This document shows positions 33,876 through 44,485 of a stretch of DNA of 64,000 nucleotides, piece by piece. Below the pieces are notes generated by a model that was given only the letters and a program-made list of their open reading frames with translations, did no database searches and was not told where the DNA came from. The stretch comes from Taudactylus pleione. Taxonomy: Eukaryota; Chordata; Amphibia; Anura; Myobatrachidae. Within the stretch, counting starts at the first letter, position 1. The number at the start of each line of letters is the position of its first letter. The stretch covers positions 62,001-126,000 of the forward strand of contig JAUIMM010002293.1 in NCBI GenBank assembly GCA_031769625.1, written 5' to 3'. The position numbers and the translations under genes are program-made.

Positions 33876-35290
33876 CATCGCGTTCTTAGGCTATATCATA
33901 TCTGGAATAAGTCTTCAAATGGACCATGAGAAAGTAAAAGCAATTCAAACGTGGTCCGAACCTTCATCACTAAAAGGGACTCAAAGATTCTTATGGTTCG
34001 CTAATCACTATAAGAAGTTTATTTGTGTTTCTCCACCTTGGTAGCTCCCATAACTGGCCTTACACAGAAGGATGCAAACCCAAATCAATAGCCTCCAAAA
34101 GCAAAATCAAAACCAGATGTTGCACGCCCATTTATCGTGTAGATAGACTGATCTACCTAGGGAGTAGGAGCAATTATGTCTCAAAAGTCCACAGATAATA
34201 ATGCTTCATCCATGTGTATTCTTTTCCAGAAAATTGTCTCCAGTGGAAAGAAACTGCCCAATCAGGGAGAATGAACTTCTTGCCATAAAATTGGCATTCA
34301 AAGAATGGTGCTATCTATTGGAGGGTGCTCAATTTCCCGTCACAGTATTCACAGATTATAAGAATCTCCTTTTCCTAAAAACCATGCAATGTCAGTTTTC
34401 CAGGCAAGCTAGATGGACCTTATTCTTTACGTGCTTCAATTTCAAATTCATTTACTGTCAGGGATCCCAGAATGTGAAGGAGGATGCTTTATCTTGCTCT
34501 TTGTCAAAAGAGGATGATCTCTCTCCAGAGGAACTGTTTCAATACTTTGTTCCTACTGTATTTGCATCCTCCACTGGGGAAAACCTTCATGAAACCTGAG
34601 ATACAGAAAAAACTAATCCAAAACCACCTCTTGTGTAAACTTTGGCAAGTACAAACTTCCATGTCAAGCTCCTGCAGGTCCTCTTCATCCTTTATCCATT
34701 CCATTCCGACTCTGGTCCTATATTTCAATGGATTTCATGACTGATCTTCCACCATCTAAAGGATTTAACACAATCTGGGTCATAGTTGACCGGTTCTTGA
34801 AAATGGCTCATTTTATTCCTTTGTTCGGCCTAAACTTAGCTCCACATTTGGCCCAGTTGTTTATTTCAGAGATTTTTCATTTACATAGTCTTCCAGTCAA
34901 AATCATCTTGAACAGAGGGGTTCACTTTGTTATCAGAGATCACTTTGTTCATCTTTTCAAGTCAAACTAAAATTCTCCAAAGCCTTTCACCCTCAAAGTA
35001 ATGGCCAAACAGATCTTGTGATCCAAGACCTCGAAACCTTTCTACCTCTGTATATTCCATCTTATCAAGACTATTGAGTAGAACTACTCCCTTGGACCAA
35101 ATTCTCCCACAACAATACATATCATTTGTACCTTCAATGAAGTTCGCACCTTGTTACATTGGGCCATTTCTTATCTTAAAAGTCATAAACCCAGTTGCCT
35201 ATGAATTTAATTTACTTCCTTCACTTCAGATACCAAATATCTTCCATATCTCATTGCTTAAGCCTCTTGGCTTGAATCGCTTCCAAACTA
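33876..35290 (+). pseudogene. Gypsy pol remnant: RT thumb, RNase H, integrase
   Basis: RT end: FLGYIISGISLQMDHEKVKA and RFLWFANHYKKFI (33880-34025). RNase H: CVFFSRKLSPVERN, ENELLAIKLAFKEWCYLLEG, VFTDYKNLLFL (34210-34380), then FIYCQGSQNVKEDALS. Integrase: SMDFMTDLPPSKGFNTIWVI VDRFLKMAHF region (from 34725; catalytic-type Asp positions recognisable) and PVKIILNRGVHFV, where the usual SDRG is NRG. Stops and shifts occur near 34045, 34600, 34970 and 35070. Not functional. Confidence 0.8.
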
Positions 35291-35292
35291 TG

Positions 35293-35885
35293 GGCCCGAT
35301 TCGGTCCCGGACACTAAGCCGCGATCGCTCACTATGGGCGATTGTCGGCAGTCTGCGCATGCATATGCATCGCTGTGCGCAATCAGTCTGTGCGTTGGGA
35401 AAGTGCTTGCTCGAAGCCCACAGACGGGCCACTCCTATGAGTGACAGATAATGCCATTTGTGGGTGGTAACAGGGGAAGGACCTGAAAAACGGGGCAGTG
35501 GATGTGCGAATGCAGGCGTGTCTGAGCATCAAAATGGCGTTCTTCGGGCATCCATATTTAACAAGGAAGTGTGATTGTACACGTCACCTGGTTGTATTTC
35601 AGCCTGCAGTAATCGCAGTGCTTGCGGCGGGGTAGGGTCTACCTTAAGGGCTGTGAGCAGCTCCGATGGCTCTCGATGTTACAAATTAATCATACTCTTT
35701 CTGGAGAAGACGTATGATAAAAAAGAGAAGTGGGTGTCATTACACCGGTGTGCAATCATTATACCATTGCTCTCTAAGACATAGAGGGCGTCCTTTAGCT
35801 AGGCTTTGCGATCACAGCATTTGAATATCTGCCCCCTGACAGCTGCGAGAGAGCACAGCATAACGTCCGGGTCTGAATCGCCCCT
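35293..35885 (+). mobile_element. Family 2 MITE nested in the Gypsy element
   Basis: Ends GGCCCGATTCGGTCCCGGAC and GTCCGGGTCTGAATCGCCCC. The flanks are ATG at 35290-35292 and 35886-35888, a 3-bp target duplication. It breaks the Gypsy coding line between LKPLGLNRFQT and the chromodomain. Relatives: 40180-41334 and 41346-41938. Confidence 0.8.
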
Positions 35886-35886
35886 A

Positions 35887-36106
35887 TGCTCCTAAAGGGA
35901 CCTAAAGTTCAAACCCAACATGGAGTGGAATTTGAGATAGAAAGAATTCTGGATTCTTGCTTAAGCTATGGATGTCTTCAATATTTATATGACTGGAAAG
36001 GTCCTGGAGAGAGGTCCTGGGTCTTTTCAGAGGATGTTCATGCTCCTCTACTTATCAAGAAATTACACATCAAGTTCCCAAAAGCATCCGGAGGCAGCTT
36101 CTAAAG
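35887..36106 (+). pseudogene. Gypsy chromodomain remnant
   Basis: The frame reads EFEIERILDSCLSYGCLQYL then DWKGPGERSWVFSEDVHAP and ends before a TAA at 36102-36104. Aromatic-rich YLYDWKG and the ERSWV segment are chromodomain landmarks. In chromoviruses this domain follows the integrase and guides insertion to chromatin. It is separated from the integrase by the MITE. Confidence 0.8.
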
Positions 36107-36115
36107 GAGGGGTAC

Positions 36116-36954
36116 TGTCACAAAGCAGCGGCAATCAGGTCTTCTCAGCTGCGCTCTATCCAGTGGCGTAACAAGGGCAAGGCCACCAAGGCTTGTGCCC
36201 TGGGCACCGTGGGACCAGCGGCGTGGGGGTGGCCGGTGCTGGCCACGGTACTGGCCCGTCCTAGCTAGCCAGCGTAGTGCCAACCGCAGTTAGTGCGGTC
36301 AGCACTACACATTTACTTAGGACCGCCGAGCGCCGTCCTGTGCTGCACAGCCACGCCCCTTCCCTCCCCAAGTGCTTTCCCAATAGCGCCAGATGAAGAG
36401 TGGGAGGCGTGCTCAGGCTAGCTAGTGCATTTACACACACATCACCACATGTGGGCTGAGACAAAGCCTCTTTTGTTCCTGTCTTCCCACCATCCCTCCC
36501 TTTGTGGATTCAGTGGGATTGTCTGAGTTAGCTGTTTAAAGAATGGCAGGTCGCCGCTTGGGGTGCAAATAGCTTTCAGTTTGTAGTATTATAGTCTTTG
36601 GGTGCGCTCACCCTCTTTGACTTGTTAAGTTCGCTGGATCACCCTGCCGGGGATAGTGTCATCACCCTTCCAGGTGGGTAGTCATGTTAGAGTGTTGACA
36701 GTTGTTTAAGTTACCGGTTGCTCTGCACCTTACGCGGTGTCCGCTAGGTATGCATGTCTGTGTGCTGCATGGCTGGTGTAAGCTGTATGTTACTGTCCTT
36801 TCTTTACCACCATATTTCCAATCAGTTTAGATTAATTTAATACTCATTAGATAATTTTAATAAATTGCTAACTAATTATTCTGCCAAATCTCATGTCTCT
36901 GAGTCTTTATTCATATAGTTTATTAAGAAGGTGTTTTATTGCATGGTGTTACAC
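36116..36954 (+). repeat. 3' LTR of the Gypsy element, with inserted sequence
   Basis: It starts TGTCACAAAGC right after the polypurine tract and ends in GTGTTACA near 36953. A segment from about 36162, starting AGTGGCGTAACAAGG, looks like another transposon end inserted in the LTR. The 3' boundary is my inference; no second LTR is present for comparison. Confidence 0.55.
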
Positions 36955-37924
36955 AAGGCACCCCCTCTGATGATTGAAAGTTTATTGAACAGGGCTGTCA
37001 TTTAGAAACTGCTGCAAAACCACCACCAAACCCCCGGGGTTTAGAACAGAATAGAACCCGCCATCAAATCACCACCAAACCGCCAGGGTTTAGAGCCCGC
37101 CACTTAGTAAATTTTGCACTCTCTGTCTGTGAGGTCTGCAGATTTTTGATTACAGCAGAGTGTACAGCATACCTGCCTACCCTCCCGCATTCCGCGGGAG
37201 CCTCCCGCTATGAGCTGAGAGCTCCCGCTACCGTGGAAAGAACGAAGATTCTCCCAGATTTCTACACTGCCCAGTTTAACTGCTTACTGCGCATGCGCAA
37301 GTCTGCTGTGGCAGGGATGGGTCCCAGCCGTGAGGACGTCACAACATGTGATGTAATTACGTGTAATGCGATGGGCCGGCCACTGCGGGGTTGCAAGTAG
37401 TGGGGGCCGACTAGCCCTGCCCCTCTGACTTACTGTCATTCAGTGAGTCAATGCCGCACTCTGACTCTGCATGATGGCAGCGGCGGTAGCGGCTCTCCTC
37501 CCTGGCAGCTGGCCCACTGGCCAGTACACTGTGAAGGATTTGGGGCTGCGGCTAGGAGTCAGGCAGAGGATGCTCCCCAAATGCGATTGCAGCAGCCAAA
37601 CAACATTCTCTGCCTGCCTCCCAGGGTCCTGCCATTTTCACAGTCCTCCAGACATGCAGCGTTACAGGGCCAGGCTGCTAGCATAAAGATTGGTGGATTG
37701 CGCTGGACATCCACCAATCGCAGTGATAGGAGCATCTAAATGCTGATTGGTGGATAGCTGGAGCTATCCACCAATTAGTGAAAACTGTAGTTCAAGCAGC
37801 CACATTGACTGGGTAAGTGCTGGAGTCAGAGAGATGGGAGGGAGGAGTCAGACCACTTGTGAGTACTGAGGTCTCATTTAAAATGTAAGGGTGAAAGTGG
37901 AGGTGTGGCAGGTAAGGGAATGAC
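36955..37924. other. Repeat fragments without coding capacity
   Basis: It includes a GGGGTTTAGA...CCGCCA(C/A) segment (37020-37110) and a CCCTCCCGCATTCCGCGGGAG palindromic segment (37180-37230). Short hairpins GGATGTCC and CTATCCACCAAT flank 37690-37780. No family assigned. Confidence 0.4.
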
Positions 37925-38815
37925 ACTGCTGGGACATACTATTAGGTGAAGGAGAAGGGAGGGTTGTCAGGTATGAGGGGGGACACTGCTGGGATATGCT
38001 ATTAGTTGGGGTGTTGGCAGGTATGAGGGGGGACACTGCTGTGACATGCTATTAGTTGGGGGAGCTGGCAGGTATGAGGGGGGACACTGCTGTGACATAC
38101 TATTAGTTGGGGGGGTTGTCAGGTATGAGGAGGGGACACTGCTGGGACATGCTATTAGTTGGGGGGGTTGGCAGGTATGAGGGGGTACACTGCTGTGACA
38201 TACTATTAGTTGGGGGGGTTGTCAGGTATGAGGGGGGACACTGCTGGGACAATGCTATTAGTTGGGGGGTTGTCAGGTATGAGGAGGGCACTGCTGGGAC
38301 ATGCTATTAGTTGGGGGGGTTGTCAGGTATGAGGAGGGGCACTTCTGGGACATGCTTTTAGGTGAGGGAGATGGGGGTTGTCAGGTATGAGGGGGGGCCA
38401 CTGCTGGGACATGCTATTAGGTGAGGGAGATGGGGGGTTGTCAGGTATGAGGGGGGACACTGCTGTGACATACTATTAGTTGGGGGGGTTGTCAGGTATG
38501 AGGGGGGACACTGCTTGGACAATGCTATTAGTTGGGGGGTTGTCAGGTATGAGGGGGCACTGCTGGGACATGCTATTAGTTGGGGGGGTTGTCAGGTATG
38601 AGGAGGGGCACTTCTGGGACATGCTTTTAGGTGAGGGAGATGGGGGTTGTCAGGTATGAGGGGGGGCCACTGCTGGGACATGATATTAGGTGAGGGAGAT
38701 GGGGGGTTGTCAGGTATGAGGGGGGACACTGCTGGGACATGCTATTAGTTGAGGGAGAAGGGTGGTTGTCAGGTATGAGGGGGGACACTGCTGGGACATG
38801 CTATTAGTTGAGGGA
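37925..38815. repeat. Minisatellite, 51- to 60-bp unit
   Basis: Unit GTCAGGTATGAGGGGGGACA then CTGCTGGGACATGCTATTAG and TTGGGGGGGTT. Variants carry GTGAGGGAGATGGGG. A group of units at about 38290-38460 is repeated nearly exactly at about 38570-38720. Confidence 0.9.
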
Positions 38816-39230
38816 AAAGGGGTTGTTAGGTCTGGGGGCAGTTCTGGGATATTATTTTAATTGGGGGAGTTGTCAGGTTTGAGCTGATTATAGAGTACAT
38901 TGAGTAAGGAGGGGGTGATTGTGAGGACTAGGGTATGTTTCCAGTTGAGGGAGGGGGTTTGTCAAGTGCCTGGGGTATGATCCTAATTGAGGGAGACTGA
39001 TGTGGGGTCTGATTTGAAACTGAGTAGGAAGGGGATGTCAGATCTGGAAACTGATTTTTAATGAGGAGGGGAGGTGGCATGTGTCAGTTATGATATTACC
39101 ACAGTTGCAATGACTTAGGCGAGACTTCCATTTCCCGGGGCCCCTTTTCATCTGCTGTTATTCTGCTGACTTTTTGTGGGTACACCCGGGTTACTGGTTA
39201 TGTACAAACTGCTGTTAGATCGCAGGTGTA
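38816..39230. other. G-rich tail of the minisatellite and unassigned sequence
   Basis: Decayed units up to about 39080, then nothing recognised. Confidence 0.4.
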
Positions 39231-39591
39231 AAGCTGGGTACACACTAGACGATTTTTTAAATGATTTGTCATTTTCCAACAGGTCAGAACGCCAAATTGT
39301 TAAAATCGTTTATGCACTATGCACACTCCCGTGTCATCCTTCGCATCTTCAGATATGCAGTACATGCGTCAACTATTTTCCGCAAATCGTGGAGTGTGGA
39401 CACACTACCGGACAGCAATGAAATATGTTAACTTTGTATACTGTAGTTAACGATCTAAAGAACAAACAATACAAGATACCTGTATATCGTTTGGTCATTT
39501 TGAAGATGGCTCTGTGTGTATGCACTATTGTTTGTCTCTCAGATCTCTCATTTCAAGGGAATTTGCACATCGTCTAATGTGTACCCAGCTC
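39231..39591. mobile_element. MITE with AGCTGGGTACACACTAGACG ends
   Basis: Left AAGCTGGGTACACACTAGAC and right CGTCTAATGTGTACCCAGCT are inverted repeats of about 24 bases. There is no transposase. I could not settle the target duplication. Confidence 0.75.
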
Positions 39592-40179
39592 TTTTTATTG
39601 GTGAGCACTTGTAGAAAACCAGAGCCACTTGCTTGTATGGGAGATACAGGCTTTTCATCAACATATCAGACTATAGGCTTATATGACTTGATACCAGTTG
39701 ATGTATATACTGTAGTTGTGGTTGGAACCTATTGCATACGCATATTCTTATGACTTAAACATTCCTGATGTATAAATTCCAGGTTCATGTCCATAGTTAC
39801 AACCCATACACACATCTACTCTGGCAGCATGCTGCTCATAGTACTATAGTTTTCAACTTCCACTACAGGACACACCCCTTAGCGGAAATGGGTATGCTGA
39901 AAGGTGGAGCTAGACACACCCTTTGGGCGGAGCTGATCTCGCCCTTTGGCGGCACGCTGCTCGTTCTACTACCATCTACAATCTCACTGAAAGTAGCTTT
40001 CAAAAGTAGGCAAGTATGGTGTACAGTCCAGCTGGTAGTGCTGAACATGAACTGCAGAGTTCATATGGAAGTATTGTTTTCAATCCTTAGTGCTTGCCAT
40101 TCTCTCATATCTACAGTGTGCTCCATGTCAGAGTTCCCTCCAGGGCTCACCTGCAACATTGAGCACACATTGAGCTCTG
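39592..40179. other. Unassigned sequence
   Basis: Weakly repetitive fragments only (for example CAGCATGCTGC at 39825); no coding region. Confidence 0.35.
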
Positions 40180-41334
40180 GGTCCGATTCAGACCCGTTCA
40201 CAAGGCTGTGTTGGCATGTAGCTGGCTAATTTCGCAATCAGCGCATGCGTACAAGACACAGTGCATGTGCACAAACCAGTCACTGCGATCGAGAAGCGAT
40301 CGCAGCCAGTACATAGACGCTCCACATATATGAGTGACAGGACGTGCTGTTTGTGGAAGGTGGCAGAGAATGGTCGAAGGAAATGGGGTGTGGTTCTGCG
40401 AACGCAGACGTGTCTGTGCTTCTGAACGCTGTTTCTGGGGCATACATAATTAAGACGCATCGTTAGCATACACGTCACATGGCTCATTTACACACAGCAG
40501 CACTCACAGGCCCTCATTCAGAGGTGGTCGGAGGATGCAAGCAGTCGCTCAGAAACTGGGCGGCCGCTTGCATCCTGACCACCCGCCTCTGTTTCGGTCA
40601 TTAGGCTGTTGGTTTACACCCACAGCTCTAACGACCGCTAGGGTGATGGTCACGATGGTCATAGACCATCGCGACCATCGGGGCTTACGACGAGACCCTA
40701 GGGTAGGGTTTCACTTGTCGTAAGCCCCGGAGAGCTTCTGGCTCTGTCAGAGCCAGAAGCTCTCCACTGACATCACTAGTGATGTCAGTGGGGCCTCCCC
40801 CAAATGGCAGGCGTTCCTATGGGAATGCCTCCGTTTGGGCTGCCACCCCCCCGGCCCGCCTTCCAAATGGGGCGAGCTGTCAATCAACATCGACAACTCG
40901 CCCCCTTTGGAAAGAGACCCGCTATGACCGGCGCTGTCGGTCACAGCGGGTCTCACATATGCGAACGAAGGAGCTGGCTCCCTCGTGCGCATGCGCACTT
41001 GACAAACATCGAGGTGGCCGTAGACCGTACGGCCACCTCTGAATGAAGCCAACAGTGCTTGCAGTAGAGTATGTTCAACAACAAGTGCTGCGTACGGGTC
41101 CGATGTTACTCGATGTTACCGACTGTTTACTTCACTTCCTGGAGATGAAGTATGTTACTAAGGGAAAGTGGGCATTTTATGTCAGGCTGGTGGGTGTCTA
41201 ATTTCATACCGCGAATGCACGGTAAGGCATAGTGGATGTGCTAAAGTTTTGCTTTCGATCACTGGATTTGCATACTTTTGATGTGCGGACAGCTGCGTGT
41301 GAACGCAGCTTTGCGGATGGGTCTGAATTGAGCC
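40180..41334 (+). mobile_element. Family 2 MITE interrupted by a hairpin-chain element
   Basis: Left GGTCCGATTCAGACCCG and right CGGATGGGTCTGAATTGAGCCC. The two outer parts (40180-40509 and 41053-41334) align in order with the uninterrupted copy at 41346-41938. The break falls inside GCACTCA(CAG)TGCTTGCAG, where the intact copy reads GTGCTCGCAGTGCTTGCGG. Confidence 0.8.
40510..41052 (+). mobile_element. Hairpin-chain element, full copy C (family 1), nested
   Basis: Flanked by CAG at 40507-40509 and 41053-41055. Hairpins: 40521-40589, 40595-40637, 40645-40679, 40680-40728, 40730-40764, 40764-40791, 40799-40839, 40861-40912, 40914-40954, 40955-40996 and 41011-41039. It has the same order as copy A, but with many paired arm differences; the two outermost hairpins share almost no sequence with copy A and still fold. 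Confidence 0.85.
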
Positions 41335-41345
41335 CTCTGCCTCAT

Positions 41346-41938
41346 GGCCTGATTCAGACCCATTCGCTAGCAAGCAATTGCTCGGAGCGAGCGATGTTTT
41401 GAAATCTGTGCATGCGTATGCATCGTATTGCGCATGCACCAACTAGTACAAGCGATCGGGAAGCCCTCACTCGCCTAGCATAGACAGCCCAGCAGAATGA
41501 GTGACAGGAGAAGCCGTTTGTGGGTGGTAACAGGAGCAGGACACTGAAAACAGGGGGAGTGGAGGTGCGAACGCAGGCGTGCCTGTAAATCTTAGCGCCG
41601 TTTCAGAGGTGTGCATAATTAACAGCCAGCGTCAGAGGACACGTCATCTGGCTGGTTTTTACACTGAAGTGCTCGCAGTGCTTGCGGTAGGGTATGGTCT
41701 GCCACAAGCACTGCGATTGCATCCGAAGGTCCCCAATACACTTCCTGGAGATGACATGCCCAAGTGGGCATCTTAAAACAGGCTGGTGGGCGTCGACATA
41801 CACAAAGTGATCGCTCGCCAAGAAAAAGTGGGCGTGCTTATGCCTTGCCGTGCGATCGCCTGCCTTGACTTCACTAAGCCGAATGTACATACGCTGGGAG
41901 CGAGCGTCCACATCTTGTGGATGGGTCTGAATCAGGCC
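41346..41938 (+). mobile_element. Family 2 MITE, uninterrupted copy
   Basis: Ends GGCCTGATTCAGACCC and GGGTCTGAATCAGGCC; flanks CAT and CAC. It shares with 35293-35885 the words GAGTGACAG, TTTGTGGGTGGTAACAGG and ACGTCA...CTGG in order. It is mostly not palindromic inside, unlike family 1. Confidence 0.8.
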
Positions 41939-42159
41939 CACAGCCTTCAGACTGTAACATTCACTACTGTGTGGGGTGGGTGCTCACCTCTCCAGAGTGC
42001 AGACTAGTTTGCTTGACCATCTGCATTTGTTATCAGTGCAGCTGCTTTCAGGTGTCTGTGACTCTTCCGTCTCCACCCCATTCCACCTGGTACACCTCTC
42101 CTCAGTAACGCTGGGAGGAGGCGTGGTCCCTGCAAGCCAGACACCTGCTACTACTGCAG

Positions 42160-42361
42160 ACCCTCCAACATGACCCATTCCATTAGTTACAAAATGCTCT
42201 GCTCCTGGACTTCCCTCTTAATTTATGATTGCAGACACCTGTGGTGAAACACCGGTCTCATCAATTACCTAGTTCAACACAGGTAACAGCAATCGTAAAT
42301 TAGATGGCAAGTCCAGGAGCACAGCATTTTGCACCTAATGGAATGGGTCATGTTGGAGGGT
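42160..42361. mobile_element. Foldback element with about 72-bp arms
   Basis: ACCCTCCAACATGACCCATT at the left is matched by AATGGGTCATGTTGGAGGGT at the right, and pairing continues inwards through AAATGCTCTGCTCCTGGACT. The loop is about 60 bases around ACCTGTGGTGAAACACCGGT. Confidence 0.8.
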
Positions 42362-42582
42362 AGGCCTCTGTAGCTGTGAAACTCTTTGTGCAGCAGGAAA
42401 ATGATAGGATGTGTTTTTCGGGTTCTTTTGGCTTTCATTGGTTTTCAGACATTTATTTGTCTGCGGAGTCTATCATAAATGTGCTGTCTGACGGAATTCA
42501 ATTCCGGAACAGACTGATGGGTTTCACCATAAAAATTCAGTAGATAGTCAAATACGATGCTTAGTAAATACTGCATTTAGAC
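42362..42582. other. Short sequence between MITE and hAT copy 2
   Basis: Nothing recognised. It ends with ATTTAGAC at 42575-42582, the left target duplication of hAT copy 2. Confidence 0.5.
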
Positions 42583-42829
42583 TAGAGATGACCTCTGAGA
42601 TCCGAACCCACCCAGATTTTGAGATCCAGGGCAAGAACCGAACGTGCATTCGGTTCCCCCACCGGCCTCGGATCTCAAACTGAGGCAAAACCAAAAAAAC
42701 GAAATCTCGTGGCTCGCGAGCTTTCATCTCTATGTATATAAGGGACCACGCAGCTGCCATTTCACTCCGGCTGTGGAGACTGAACAGGGAGGGAGGGTAG
42801 TGTAGGGGTGGGAGAGGTAGTACTTACCT

Positions 42830-43075
42830 GTGATGGTGCTGTTCTGGTGCTGTGCTGGTTCTGTGCTGTGCTGTCTGGTGTGTCCTGGGCTGGTGCACTG
42901 CTGTTCCATCTGGTGCTGTCACTGCTGTGCTGTCTGCTGTGTCCATCTGGGCTGGTGCTGTTGCAGATCCATCTGGGCTGGTGCTGTGCTGTCTGCTGCA
43001 TCCATCTGGGCTGGTGCTGATTCATCTGGGCTGGTGCTGTGCTGTCTGTTGCGTCCATCTGGGCTCAAGTTCTGG
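42830..43075. repeat. Leader minisatellite of hAT copy 2
   Basis: Units of CATCTGGGCTGGTGCTGTGC type (about 30-36 bases, six to seven units). Copies 1, 3 and 4 carry different minisatellites at the same place (GGGGCTGGCTGTTGTCCATA types). Confidence 0.85.
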
Positions 43076-43084
43076 ACCCGAAAA

Positions 43085-43420
43085 AAATAAAATATATATT
43101 GTCTTTTTATTTCTTTTTTCTGTGTGTGCATGTTAGGCTTAGCCGCACAAGATACAGCAATGTAACCTAGTGCTGCCCGACTCCAGTCATCATCAATCTG
43201 TTCTCTGGGCCCAAGTTCTGGACCCTAAAAAAAAAAATAGTGTCTTTTGTCTATTTTTATTCTCTGTGTGCGTGTTAGGCTTAGCCGCACAAGATACAGC
43301 AATGTAACCTACTGCTGCCCGACTCCAGTCGTCATCAATCTGTGCTCTGGTCCCAAGTTCTGGATCCGAAAAAAAAATTAAACAAATAGTGTCTCTTGTC
43401 TATTTTTTTACTGTGTGCGC
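43085..43420. repeat. Leader monomers of hAT copy 2
   Basis: A unit of about 125 bases, repeated two and a half times, with TCTGTGTGCGTGTTAGGCTT, AGCCGCACAAGATACAGC and CAAGTTCTGGACCC blocks. The core GTGTGCGTGTTAG...GCCGCAC corresponds in reverse to the GTGCGGCTAC...GCGCACAC core in copies 3 and 5. Confidence 0.85.
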
Positions 43421-43984
43421 ACGATTGCACATGTGTGAATTTTGTAACCACACCTTGGCTACACTATTGGTGCTTGTGACACTGCTTCAAGACTGCAGAA
43501 AATATGAAGGGCTGTCACATTACAGGAGAGCAAGGCCAAGAACCACATGTTGTAGTGGCCGCCAGCAATCATCATGATGATGTAGGCGGTCAACTTCCTC
43601 GTCCTCTATGAAGGCCCATGCCCCAGAGCTTAAGTCATGCCATGGATATGGTAAAGCTACTTTTAATGTAGTAAAGAAAAAAAATTGAAAGGCAAGTAGC
43701 CTTTAGATAAAAAAAAATTGGCAATATGCCATTCACTACACGAAGTGGCAAGGAAAGGATAAGGCCTTGGCCTTTTTTATGATGACTGCTGGTTCTGATA
43801 GCCCTTCTGCTTGAAGTAGTAGTGGTGGTGGTACCATTAAAAAATTGACAGTTGTTAAGAAGAGTAAGACAGCTCCGGAAAAACCAACTGTGTGCCCTGA
43901 GAAATCGAAATCACAAATCCCCAAGGAGAGTGCAAGTGTGTCTGAAGATCCTCCAAGTTCCAACATTGTGTTCCCTCTGTAAAT

Positions 43985-44485
43985 GTGGGGAAGGGCAGTC
44001 AACATCTTGCAGACGAAGTCAGTGAGGATGCTTCTGTGGAATTGCACATAGAGGAGGAGGATATTTTGGTAGTTGAAGGCACTAAGGATGATGAGGATGT
44101 TGATGATGAAGATGTTGGTGATGAGGATGTTGATGCCGAGGATGTACTTTGTGTAAGTAAGGCAACAGCTGTTTCCCATGGATTGAAAAAGCCAAAGCCC
44201 ATTGTTGTCATGCCAGGGCAAAAGACAAAAAAATCCACTTCTCACGTGTGGAATTATTTCCACCCCAATCCGGACAACAGTTGTCAAGCCATATGTAACC
44301 AATGTCAAGCAAGAGTGAGTAGAGGGAGGGACTTAAACCACCTAGGAACCTCCTCCTTGTTACATCACTTGGAGCGCATTCATCAAATATCAAAGTGTAT
44401 GTCACCAAGTTCCAAAACTCAAAACATAACAAGTCTAGTGTCACCTACTTGCTCCCTCTCTGTTAGATCCAAGCACCTTCGATCT
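43985..44485 (+). pseudogene. hAT BED-finger region, intact finger, cut by an insertion
   Basis: It has an acidic leader (DDEDVDDEDVGDEDVDAEDV), IVVMPGQKTKKSTSHVW, and a complete BED finger: VWNYFHPNPD, CNQC, LNHLGTSSLLHH and HHLERIH with H-x4-H. The finger's Cys and His ligands are all present, unlike copy 1. Coding sequence stops where a 1.6 kb insertion starts at 44486. The product would bind DNA ends in an active transposase; here it is cut off from the catalytic part. Confidence 0.8.

Larger units (their letters stand above)
33870..36954 (+). mobile_element. Ty3/Gypsy chromovirus-type retrotransposon, 5'-truncated, MITE-interrupted
   Basis: Remnants in order: RT thumb, RNase H, integrase core, integrase C-terminus with chromodomain, a polypurine tract (AAAGGAGGGG at 36103-36112) and a 3' LTR starting TGTCAC. 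The order RT-RNase H-integrase-chromodomain is that of Ty3/Gypsy chromoviruses. Everything upstream of the RT thumb is missing. A MITE sits at 35293-35885. Confidence 0.85.

Noticed and set aside
37443..37739. Possible small gene at 37.4-37.7 kb
   Set aside because: The frame has no recognisable domain, no splice structure and lies in repeat-like, GC-rich sequence with CCTCCCGC palindromes.
42808..43136. Frames of 70-98 codons in the leader of hAT copy 2
   Set aside because: They are translations of the leader minisatellite on both strands.
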